From Verrucomicrobiota bacterium (GTDB lineage Bacteria > Verrucomicrobiota > Verrucomicrobiia > Opitutales > Opitutaceae), in the NCBI GenBank assembly GCA_023430825.1, contig JAEYYL010000380.1, positions 1-5,503 of the forward strand: 5,503 bases of DNA, read 5' to 3'. Below the pieces are notes generated by a model. It had not been told where the DNA came from. It searched no databases and saw only the letters and a list, made by a program, of their open reading frames with translations. Position numbers and translations under genes: made by a program. Shown piece by piece: positions 1-5,503 of this stretch. Numbering within the stretch: position 1 is the stretch's first letter; each line of letters starts with the position of its first letter.

Positions 1-124
1 CAATCCGCCTCGTTTTCGCAACAAACGCATCCAACACCTTGTGGCCTCCTGCTGCCTCTGGGTCAGAGCTCAGTGTCCTCTGTGATCCATGACTTGGTTG
101 ATTCGAGTGTGACGTATCCGGGCT
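1..124. other. Left-edge region without a supportable gene
   Basis: No start-to-stop gene of recognisable family is visible here. One + strand frame is open from base 1 to a TAA at 124-126 (about 41 codons), so the 3' end of a gene starting outside the window is possible. The encoded peptide is rich in Ser, Leu and Pro, has no motif I recognise, and does not look like a conserved C-terminus. The stretch from about 36 to 95 is biased to short CT/TG words such as cctctg and tcctctgtg, a look typical of non-coding intergenic sequence. The terminator immediately downstream fits the end of a transcript arriving from the left. Confidence 0.3.
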
Positions 125-152
125 AAACGCGGAAGATGGCGCCGCGTTTTTT
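125..152 (+). terminator. Rho-independent terminator, closing an upstream transcript
   Basis: An 8-bp perfect stem, AAACGCGG (125-132) with CCGCGTTT (142-149), encloses a 9-nt loop. It runs directly into a T tract at 147-152, the classic intrinsic-terminator layout for the + strand. On the minus strand the same stem is followed by only three T's, so termination of rightward transcription is favoured. It lies 105 nt before the DUF4256 start and probably ends a gene lying left of the window. That implies the DUF4256 gene has its own promoter between about 153 and 257. Confidence 0.65.
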
Positions 153-241
153 ACCGAGGGCGGGAATCGAAGCGGACGCCGAACGGAGCGCAGACGAAGG
201 CTTGGCGCGCTTCGGTTCCTTCGTTCTCCTCGTGGAAAACC

Positions 242-246
242 GGAGG
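242..246 (+). promoter_or_regulatory. Ribosome binding site of the DUF4256 gene
   Basis: GGAGG lies 11 nt before the ATG at 258. The spacing is slightly long but usable. It is the only clear Shine-Dalgarno-like element in front of any gene in this window, and it supports the choice of ATG 258. Confidence 0.5.
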
Positions 247-257
247 CTCATCGACCC

Positions 258-833
258 ATGGAAAACGTCAGCGCCAGGAAGAAACACGTTTCGCCGGACC
301 GGCAGGAAGAGTTGATCGCTTTGTTGCAGGCCCGCTTCGAGAAAAACATGAACCGTCACAAGGGCCTCGCCTGGCCCGACGTGAAAGCCCGGCTCGACGC
401 GAACCCGGAGAAACTCTGGTCGCTCGGCGAAATGGAATCCACCGGCGGCGAACCCGATGTCGTCGGTCGCGACAAGAAGACCGGCGAATTCCTTTTCTTC
501 GACTGTTCGCCGCAAAGCCCCGCCGGCCGCTACAGCCTTTGCTATGACCGCGCCGCGCTGGACTCGCGCAAGAAATTCAAGCCGCAGAACAGCGCCATGG
601 ACCTCGCCGCCGCCATGGGCCTCGAACTCCTCGACGAGGAACACTACGCCGAGCTGCAGAAGCTCGGCGAGTTCGACACGAAAACCTCGAGCTGGCTGAA
701 AACCCCGCCCGAGATCCGAAAGCTCGGCGGCGCCATCTTCGGCGACCGCCGCTTCGGCCGCGTCTTCATCTACCACAACGGCGCTGAATCCTACTACCAG
801 GGCCGCGGCTTCCGGGGCATGCTCCGGGTGTAG
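258..833 (+). CDS. DUF4256 domain-containing protein
   Basis: A complete 191-residue protein that I recognise as DUF4256, a soluble single-domain family of about 180-190 residues with no established function. The domain fills the whole protein. Conserved blocks visible are TGGEPDVVG (62-70), FDCSPQSPAGR (81-91), CYDR (95-98), FDTKTSSW (139-146), LGGAIFGDRR (156-165) and YHNGAESYY followed by GRGFRG (172-187). There is no signal peptide or membrane segment, so it is probably cytoplasmic. The start at ATG 258 follows GGAGG at 242-246, and the length matches the family. It sits alone between a strong terminator (125-152) and a possible one (850-871), so it is likely monocistronic. The invariant Asp, Cys, Arg, His and Tyr residues would fit an enzyme or ligand-binding site, but that is speculation. 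Family assignment is confident; function is unknown. Confidence 0.93.
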   Translation: MENVSARKKHVSPDRQEELIALLQARFEKNMNRHKGLAWPDVKARLDANPEKLWSLGEMESTGGEPDVVGRDKKTGEFLFFDCSPQSPAGRYSLCYDRAALDSRKKFKPQNSAMDLAAAMGLELLDEEHYAELQKLGEFDTKTSSWLKTPPEIRKLGGAIFGDRRFGRVFIYHNGAESYYQGRGFRGMLRV

Positions 834-849
834 GCGCCGTAACGACCCG

Positions 850-871
850 CGGCGGGCCGGCCCCCGTTTTT
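850..871 (+). terminator. Possible terminator after the DUF4256 gene
   Basis: A very GC-rich segment lies just after the TAG stop at 831-833. CGGG (853-856) can pair with CCCG (863-866) around a 6-nt loop, extended by two G-T wobbles at the base, and is followed by five T's (867-871). The segment also contains the perfect palindrome GGGCCGGCCC (854-863). The stem is short, so the call is tentative. If real, it separates DUF4256 transcription from the AraC-type gene 105 nt downstream. Confidence 0.42.
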
Positions 872-938
872 CGCCCGAGGCCACGGCGTATCCGCTTTCC
901 AAGCACCGACCGTCGCGCAAGGACCACCCCCGGCCGCC

Positions 939-1322
939 ATGCGTCTTCACAAACTCCTCCAGCGTTTGCGCCTCGCCCGCGACCGGTTGCGCGACACCGA
1001 CGCGCCACGGCTTTCAGTAAGCCCGATCGCGCGCGGCGCCGGCCTCGCGCCGCATCGTTTCATCCGCCTTTCCCGCGCAGCCTTGGGCGAGACGCCGCAC
1101 CCGTATCGTTCGCTCGCGCAAATCGAGCGCGCCAAACACCTGCTCGTCCTGACCGACCGCTCCGTCACCGAGGTGTGCATGGCGATGGGTTTCTCCAGGC
1201 GCCGCGGCTCGCCACCCGCTGGTTTGCGGACTCGAAATGTGCTGCCTCCGCGTCTGTTTTCGAGGCCGTCCTTCGTTGAGAATGAAGCGAGCGCGCGATG
1301 CCGCCCGCCTGAACCACCATGA
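939..1322 (+). pseudogene. Small AraC-family HTH regulator, frameshifted in the second HTH
   Basis: The first 86 residues are a clear AraC/XylS-type DNA-binding domain. The first helix-turn-helix is at about 27-50 (SVSPIARGAGLAPHRFIRL), followed by the linker helix IERAKHLLVLTDRSVTEVC and the start of the second helix-turn-helix at MGFS (83-86). No effector domain precedes it, as in the short stand-alone AraC regulators. After GFS the frame becomes Arg/Pro-rich and loses the family pattern. The expected continuation appears in another frame from about 1214: TRWFADS, then SVFEAVLR and a TGA at 1277-1279. A one-base loss near 1211-1216, plus an in-frame oddity at 1197-1205, explains this. The open frame itself continues to a TGA at 1320-1322 and overlaps the transporter start by 4 nt. 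There is no good Shine-Dalgarno: AAGGA at 919-923 is 15 nt away. It is probably a recent pseudogene or a sequencing error; a translated, altered regulator is less likely. Confidence 0.72.
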
Positions 1323-2530
1323 CCAACGCTCGTTATCGCTGGGTGATCGTCGCCGCCGGAGGCGTGCTGGGCTGCGTCGCCATCGGAGCGATGTTTTCAT
1401 TGCCGGTTTTCCTCGTTCCCATCGCACAAGCCAGCGGCTGGTCGATGACCGGCGTGTCGACGGCAATGACGATCGGTTTCCTCGCCCTGGCCTTGGGCAG
1501 CCTCGCGTGGGGCGCCCTCTCCGACCGGTGGGGCCCACGCGCGGTGACCTTGACGGGTGCGATCCTGCTCGCCGCGAGCCTGGCGCTGGCGAGCCGGGCG
1601 GCAACCCTCCTGCAGTTTCAACTTCTCTTCGGCCTGGGCGTCGGCGGCGCGACGGCCGCCATTTTCGCGCCGATGATGGCGTGCGTGACCGGCTGGTTCG
1701 ACACACACCGGAGCCTCGCGGTGTCGCTCGTCTCCGCCGGCATGGGCATGGCGCCGATGACGATGTCGCCTTTCGCCGCCTGGCTGATCTCCCGCCACGA
1801 CTGGAGAACTTCGCTCCTCGTCATCGCCGCCGTCGCCGCCGCGCTGATGATCCTCACCGCTCTTCTGGTGCGCCGGCCACCCGCCGCGGCCACCGTTCTG
1901 GATTCGCCCGCTGGTGAATCCGACCCGGCGATGTCGCTGGGCCGCGCCCTCGCGTCGCCGCAGTTCATCATCCTGCTCCTGACGAATTTTTTCTGCTGCG
2001 CGGCGCATTCCGGTCCGATCTTTCACACCGTGAGCTACGCGGTCAGCTGCGGCATCCCGATGATCGCCGCGGTGTCGATCTACAGCGTCGAAGGCCTGGC
2101 GGGGCTCGGTGGACGCGTCGCTTTCGGCCTGCTCGGCGACCGCTTCGGCGCCAAGCGCACGCTCGTATCCGGTCTCTTGTTACAAGCGCTGGGGGCAACG
2201 GCGTATTTTTTTGTCCAGGGACTCGCGGGATTTTACGCCGCGGCGGCAATCTTCGGCTTCGTCTATGCGGGCGTGATGCCGCTTTACTCGGTGCTTGCAC
2301 GCGAGAACTTTCCCCAACGGATGATGGGCACGGTCATCGGCGGCACGGCCATGGCGGGCAGCCTCGGCATGGCCACCGGGCCGATGGTGGGCGGCCTCAT
2401 TTACGACCGCCTGGGCAGCTACGGCTGGCTCTATCTCGGCTCCGGCGCGCTGGGCCTCGGCGCCGTGCTGATCGCACTGACTTTCAAGCCGTTTCCCGCC
2501 CGCATCCCGCGCTTCGCTTCGGCAGCCTGA
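1319..2530 (+). CDS. MFS transporter (monocarboxylate/oxalate-formate type)
   Basis: A complete 403-residue inner-membrane protein of the major facilitator superfamily, with about twelve hydrophobic helices in two halves joined by a cytoplasmic loop at about 184-213. The family signature between helices 2 and 3 is GALSDRWGPR (65-74). Its counterpart between helices 8 and 9 is GLLGDRFGAKR (270-280), with the conserved Asp and Arg in both. Length is normal for a 12-helix MFS protein. The overall pattern, including the Gly-rich helix at 104-112 and YSVEGLAGLGGR (255-266), resembles the MCT/OxlT-like branch, whose members carry small organic anions. The substrate cannot be read from sequence. ATG 1319 overlaps by 4 nt (ATGA) the frame coming from the AraC-type gene, suggesting translational coupling, and has no Shine-Dalgarno of its own. 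A local AraC regulator would be the natural controller but appears broken. MFS assignment is firm; the subfamily is tentative. Confidence 0.93.
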   Translation: MTNARYRWVIVAAGGVLGCVAIGAMFSLPVFLVPIAQASGWSMTGVSTAMTIGFLALALGSLAWGALSDRWGPRAVTLTGAILLAASLALASRAATLLQFQLLFGLGVGGATAAIFAPMMACVTGWFDTHRSLAVSLVSAGMGMAPMTMSPFAAWLISRHDWRTSLLVIAAVAAALMILTALLVRRPPAAATVLDSPAGESDPAMSLGRALASPQFIILLLTNFFCCAAHSGPIFHTVSYAVSCGIPMIAAVSIYSVEGLAGLGGRVAFGLLGDRFGAKRTLVSGLLLQALGATAYFFVQGLAGFYAAAAIFGFVYAGVMPLYSVLARENFPQRMMGTVIGGTAMAGSLGMATGPMVGGLIYDRLGSYGWLYLGSGALGLGAVLIALTFKPFPARIPRFASAA

Positions 2531-2536
2531 GCAGCC

Positions 2537-2577
2537 GCAGGCCGCCGGCGCGCCGTCGCCCTCCCCCTGCAGTTTTT
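2537..2577 (+). terminator. Possible terminator after the MFS gene
   Basis: GCAGG (2537-2541) can pair with CCTGC (2566-2570), with the GC-rich palindrome CGGCGCGCCG (2546-2555) inside the loop, and five T's follow at 2573-2577. It begins 7 nt after the transporter stop. The stem is short and the loop long, so strength is uncertain, but its position between two unrelated genes fits a transcript end. Confidence 0.35.
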
Positions 2578-2615
2578 CCGCTCCGATTCACCGCCCGGAA
2601 AATCGGCTTGATTCT

Positions 2616-2625
2616 AATGCGCATT
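2616..2625. promoter_or_regulatory. Perfect palindrome, candidate operator of the lyase-like gene
   Basis: AATGCGCATT is a perfect 10-bp dyad centred on GC, in an AT-richer island of the intergenic region 112 nt before the lyase-like start. Dyads with a central CG or GC step are typical of LacI-type and related operators, and carbohydrate-use genes are often controlled that way. Which regulator binds is unknown, and a chance palindrome is possible. A TCTAAT at 2613-2618 resembles a -10 box and overlaps the dyad, but no convincing -35 accompanies it. Confidence 0.25.
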
Positions 2626-2736
2626 TGAAGAAGGTGTGATTCAGCCGGCCCCAATCCCTCGATCGTTTTTTCCCGGTCCTGCTTTCTCGCCTTCGTCCGC
2701 GCTTCGCGTGGATTAACCCCCGCCCTCGATTCCCCT

Positions 2737-2868
2737 ATGAAAACTGCTGCCTCAGCGGGCCGTGCCCGCTTTTCGCCGCTGCGCGCCCTCGTCGCGACAG
2801 CCTGCCGCCTCCCCGGTCTCATCCTGATCGCAAGCGCATTTGTCTCGTTCGTGCCGCAGGTCGAAGCA
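2737..2868 (+). other. Signal peptide of the lyase-like protein
   Basis: Residues 1-44 contain several Arg and one Lys (Lys-2, Arg-9, Arg-11, Arg-16, Arg-24), a hydrophobic core LPGLILIASAFVSFVP (25-40), and a VEA cleavage motif before Val-45. There is no Cys at +1, so it is not a lipoprotein, and no twin-arginine motif, so Sec export is expected. The n-region is long, and a shorter start cannot be excluded, but no other ATG or GTG in frame with a better ribosome site is apparent. Confidence 0.75.
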
Positions 2869-5487
2869 GTGCAGTTGCTGCCGGGGGTTTACGGCTACGG
2901 CGCCGATCGGGCGGTCAACTCCGCCGGCTTCGGCTCCAATGTCGCCATCGTGCACGTCACCAACCTCGACGATCTTACCTCCACCGGCGCGACGGTGTCG
3001 GGCTCCCTGCGCCACGCGGTGACGAAATCCATTTCCGGCAATCCGCCGCGCGTCGTCGTGTTCGACGTGAGCGGCGCGATCAAGCTCACCAAGCAGCTCA
3101 CGATCAACAAACCGAACGTCACCATCGCCGGCCAGGCCGCGCCCGGACCCGTCGCGCTCGAGGGCGCCCCGCTCGCCGTCGGCGCCAGCAACGTCCTCGT
3201 GCAACACCTCCGCCTCCGCCCCGGCGACGGGTGGTCCCCCTCGTCCGCCGACAACCATACGTTCAACCGCGACGCCGCCGCGATCTCCGACGGCATGACC
3301 AACGTCGTGTTCGATCACTGCACGTTCGCCTGGTCCCTCGATGAGATGGTCGAGGGCTACTACGCCTACGACAACATCACCTTCAATCGCTGCATTTTCG
3401 CCGAGCCGCTCTACATCGCCACGCATCTCGACGAGGGCACCTTCAGCCCCAACCGCCTGAAGCAGGCCGAGACCCTGTCCTTCACGACCTCGGGCCTCCC
3501 GAGCACCACGCCCTACGAGACCGTTTCAAACCCCACCCTCGCCGTCGACACCTCCTATCATCGGGTCAACAGCAACAGCGCGAACGACTTTATCGAATAC
3601 ACGATCCCCATCCCCTCGAGCAGTTCCCTGCGCAACGAAGAACACATTCTCATCTCCGGCATCAAGGGGCCCGATCGCGGCAAATTCCGCGTCGAAGTGC
3701 GCCTCGGCACGAGCCCCAACTGGACGCTCGTCCAGAGCAGCGAGGAGTTCGACATGTATGCGCCGACCGAATCGCAGGAAACCTTCGTCTCCCGCACCGG
3801 CACGCCCTTCGAGTTCTCCCTCGGCACCGCCGCCACCACCATGAAAGTGAAGCTGATCGTCACCGGCCAGAATTCCGCGAGCAGCGGCTTCAAGCTCGGC
3901 GTCGACCAGATCTCGCTCACCCAGCCGCACGGCATGGGCCCGTATTTCCGCGACGGCAATAATCACCGCTCCGCCGGCAGCACCCCGCCGCCGCTCGATC
4001 TCGGCGGCAAGCTCTCGATCGTCGGCTCGATCTTCGCCCACCTCCAGGCCCGCGGCCCTTGGGTGGCGTCGAAAAATTTCGTCCTCGCCAACAATGTGTT
4101 CTACAACCGCAGCCAGCAGTTCGTGATGCTCGGCGTCTCCACCGCTTACGCCCAGATGAACGCCTGGATCGTCGGCAACACCTTCATCGAAGGCCGCAAC
4201 TGGGAGACGTTCACCACCTCGCCCGTCCGTAACACCCAGCTGCCATCCGGTTCGCAAATCCGCGTGGTCGACAACACCTACGAACCCGGCGTCCTGCCCA
4301 CCGGCCCGGCCCCGAACTCAGCCCCCGCGCTCTACAACGGCACGAACCACAGCAGCAACCCGACGTCCACCGCCGACGGCATGAGCGGCTTCTCGCCGCA
4401 AAGCGCCGCCGACGCCTACGCCTCCGCCCTCCTCAACGCCGGCGCCTGGCCGGCCCAGCGCGACGATCTCGAATGGCGCGTCATCAACGACATCGCCGCC
4501 AGCGCGAACATCAACGACTTCAGGCTTCGTCAGGGCGCACTCAAGAACTCCGTCGCCGAAGCCGGCGGCTGGCCCTCCCTCGCTCCGCTCACCGCCGTGT
4601 GGGCCGAGCCCGCCAACCCCGGCGGCACCTCCGGCAACTACACCAATCTCGAAATCCGCCTCCATGAACTCGCCGCGCAAGCCGAAGGCACCGCCAATTC
4701 GCCGCCGACACCCGGCGCCATCCAGGCGGAAACCGGCACGCGCGCCGGCAGCGCCGTGCTGGAATCCATCGTCGCCGGCTACGCAGGCACCGGTTACGTC
4801 AACTTCGCCGTCGGCTCGTCCGGCACGCCGAGCACGCTGACGTTCAGCGGTGTCGACGGCGGCAGCGGCGGCACCAAGGTGTTGCGCATCCGCCACGGCT
4901 TGGGCTCCACCTCCGCCCGCACCGGCACGCTCACCCTCAACGGCGTCGCGCAATCGATCACCTTCGATCCCACCGGCGCATTCACGACGTGGCTGAACAA
5001 GGACGTCGTCATTTCGCTGAACAGCGGCGCGACCAACACGATCGCCTTCGCGGCGACCGGCCAGGACCTCGCCAACATCGACGAGATCGCCGTCTTCACG
5101 CCGAGTATCCACCAAGCGGAGACCGCCACGCTCGCGGGCGGGGCGATGACGGAATCGATCAACGCCGGCTACCACGGCACCGGCTATGTGAACTTCCTCA
5201 CCGGTTCCACCAGCACGCCCAGCACCGCCACCTTCGGCAGCGTCCCAGGAGGCTCCGGCGGCGCCAAGACCCTGCTCATCCGCTACGCGTTCAACAGCAC
5301 CAGCACCCGCACCGGCGAACTGGCGGTCAACAGCGCGACGCAGCCGATCACGTTCACCTCGACTGGATCGTTCACCACGTGGGTGACGCGCACCCTGCCG
5401 ATCAGCCTGAACAGCGGTTCGAACACGATCGCCCTGAAAGCCACCGGCCAGGATCTCGCCAACGTCGACGAGATCTTCGTCTATTGA
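2737..5487 (+). CDS. Secreted pectate-lyase-like beta-helix protein with inserted module and two C-terminal CBMs
   Basis: A complete 916-residue exported protein. A signal peptide covers residues 1-44: a basic start, a hydrophobic core at 26-40, and VEA before Val-45. The mature part opens with the pectate-lyase-like pattern PGVYGYGA (49-56), VTNLDD (74-79), SGSLRHAV (88-95), VVFDVSGAIKL (107-117) and ITIAGQAAPG-type text (127-137). The rung motif FDHCTFAWSLDE (192-203) matches the Asp-His-Cys...Asp-Glu signature of bacterial pectate lyases. The helix resumes at HGMGPYFRDG (398-407) and continues through ARGPWV (438-443) and NNVFYNR (452-458) to about 640. A module of about 170 residues interrupts it. 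Two CBM35/CBM6-like modules end the protein. The expected activity is calcium-dependent beta-elimination of pectin or a similar uronic-acid polymer, outside the cytoplasm. Arg-439 is a candidate catalytic base; the Arg that relatives often carry after the Pro is Trp-442 here, so activity and substrate are uncertain. No Shine-Dalgarno precedes ATG 2737, but the signal peptide starts there. Confidence 0.9.
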   Translation: MKTAASAGRARFSPLRALVATACRLPGLILIASAFVSFVPQVEAVQLLPGVYGYGADRAVNSAGFGSNVAIVHVTNLDDLTSTGATVSGSLRHAVTKSISGNPPRVVVFDVSGAIKLTKQLTINKPNVTIAGQAAPGPVALEGAPLAVGASNVLVQHLRLRPGDGWSPSSADNHTFNRDAAAISDGMTNVVFDHCTFAWSLDEMVEGYYAYDNITFNRCIFAEPLYIATHLDEGTFSPNRLKQAETLSFTTSGLPSTTPYETVSNPTLAVDTSYHRVNSNSANDFIEYTIPIPSSSSLRNEEHILISGIKGPDRGKFRVEVRLGTSPNWTLVQSSEEFDMYAPTESQETFVSRTGTPFEFSLGTAATTMKVKLIVTGQNSASSGFKLGVDQISLTQPHGMGPYFRDGNNHRSAGSTPPPLDLGGKLSIVGSIFAHLQARGPWVASKNFVLANNVFYNRSQQFVMLGVSTAYAQMNAWIVGNTFIEGRNWETFTTSPVRNTQLPSGSQIRVVDNTYEPGVLPTGPAPNSAPALYNGTNHSSNPTSTADGMSGFSPQSAADAYASALLNAGAWPAQRDDLEWRVINDIAASANINDFRLRQGALKNSVAEAGGWPSLAPLTAVWAEPANPGGTSGNYTNLEIRLHELAAQAEGTANSPPTPGAIQAETGTRAGSAVLESIVAGYAGTGYVNFAVGSSGTPSTLTFSGVDGGSGGTKVLRIRHGLGSTSARTGTLTLNGVAQSITFDPTGAFTTWLNKDVVISLNSGATNTIAFAATGQDLANIDEIAVFTPSIHQAETATLAGGAMTESINAGYHGTGYVNFLTGSTSTPSTATFGSVPGGSGGAKTLLIRYAFNSTSTRTGELAVNSATQPITFTSTGSFTTWVTRTLPISLNSGSNTIALKATGQDLANVDEIFVY
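3418..3924 (+). other. Module inserted into the beta-helix, beta-sandwich CBM-like
   Basis: Residues 228-396 fall between the rung ending IFAEPLY (220-226) and the resumption at PHGMGPYFRDG (397-407). In pectate-lyase-like relatives these two blocks are normally joined by a short loop. The insert begins with LKQAETLSF (241-249) and ends with FKLGVDQISL (385-394). Such QAE...VD.I ends are typical of CBM6/CBM35-like jelly-roll modules, and the interior alternates hydrophobic and polar residues like beta strands. It is in frame, with base composition like its surroundings, so it is a real part of the protein. Its sequence differs from the two C-terminal modules, so it is not a copy of them. A sugar-binding role is an inference. 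Confidence 0.6.
4717..5484 (+). repeat. Tandem pair of CBM35/CBM6-like modules
   Basis: Two copies, residues 661-788 and 791-916, are offset by about 130 residues. Shared blocks are QAET (663 and 793), GY.GTGYVNF (681 and 811), STS.RTG (724 and 854), ITF..TG.FTTW (741 and 871), ISLNSG (759 and 889) and ATGQDLAN.DEI (773 and 902). Copy 2 lacks one residue after LNSG. The DNA is also very alike over the last block (5057-5089 against 5444-5476), pointing to duplication within this gene. CBM35/CBM6-type modules bind polysaccharides through a calcium-assisted jelly roll. These should anchor the lyase to its substrate, but their ligand is not known. Confidence 0.8.
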
Positions 5488-5503
5488 ACAGAGCGAGCGG
5501 CGA

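Noticed and set aside
123..950. Long minus-strand open frame (275 codons) across the DUF4256 gene
   Set aside because: It lies opposite a gene with strong family conservation, its product is low-complexity Ala/Gly/Val/Glu-rich, and long antisense frames are expected in GC-rich DNA.
1237..1917. + strand open frame starting MCCLRVCF over the AraC end and MFS start
   Set aside because: The product is Arg-rich with no domain, and most of it overlaps the clearly coding transporter. The AraC continuation fits a different frame (1214-1279).
2583..2606. CCGATT/AATCGG hairpin as a terminator
   Set aside because: A 6-bp stem with a 12-nt loop and no T tract on either side; not a credible terminator.
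2608..2653. TTGATT at 2608 or TTGAAG at 2625 as -35 boxes of the lyase-like promoter
   Set aside because: At 16-18 nt spacing neither is followed by anything close to TATAAT; too weak to annotate.
3526..5175. Long minus-strand open frames opposite the lyase-like gene
   Set aside because: Their products are Gly/Ala/Glu/Val-rich antisense translations, while the + strand shows a continuous secreted modular protein.
4717..5484. C-terminal sorting or anchoring signal on the lyase-like protein
   Set aside because: The protein ends in DEIFVY, the last strand of the second binding module; there is no PEP-CTERM, hydrophobic helix or Arg-rich tail.

Overview
The window is GC-rich, with dense short intergenic regions and weak or absent Shine-Dalgarno sequences. 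It carries a large secreted pectate-lyase-like protein with attached carbohydrate-binding modules. This combination suggests a polysaccharide-degrading bacterium, most plausibly an Opitutaceae-like member of Verrucomicrobiota. That assignment is an inference from style and gene content; no phylogenetic marker is present.

Layout, all genes on the + strand. Positions 1-257 hold no gene I can support. They contain a strong intrinsic-terminator signature (125-152), probably closing a gene left of the window, and then a hairpin-prone leader. Positions 258-833 encode a complete DUF4256 protein of unknown function. A possible terminator at 850-871 separates it from positions 939-1322, a small AraC-type helix-turn-helix regulator. 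Its reading frame breaks inside the second helix-turn-helix, and the missing C-terminal end is readable in another frame, ending at a TGA at 1277-1279. The frameshifted frame runs on and overlaps by 4 nt (ATGA) with positions 1319-2530, a complete 12-helix MFS transporter. Positions 2531-2736 are intergenic: a possible terminator, a perfect 10-bp palindrome and a pyrimidine-rich leader without a Shine-Dalgarno. Positions 2737-5487 encode a 916-residue exported protein. It consists of a signal peptide, a pectate-lyase-like right-handed beta-helix interrupted by a module of about 170 residues, and two tandem CBM35/CBM6-like modules at the C-terminus.

The genes do not form an obvious single pathway. 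The regulator remnant and the transporter look like a former or present two-gene unit. The lyase-like gene appears to be its own transcription unit with a private upstream region. The most distinctive items are the module inserted into the beta-helix, the recently duplicated binding modules and the precisely placed frameshift in the AraC gene. I see no CRISPR array, tRNA, rRNA, insertion sequence, phage or defence system.
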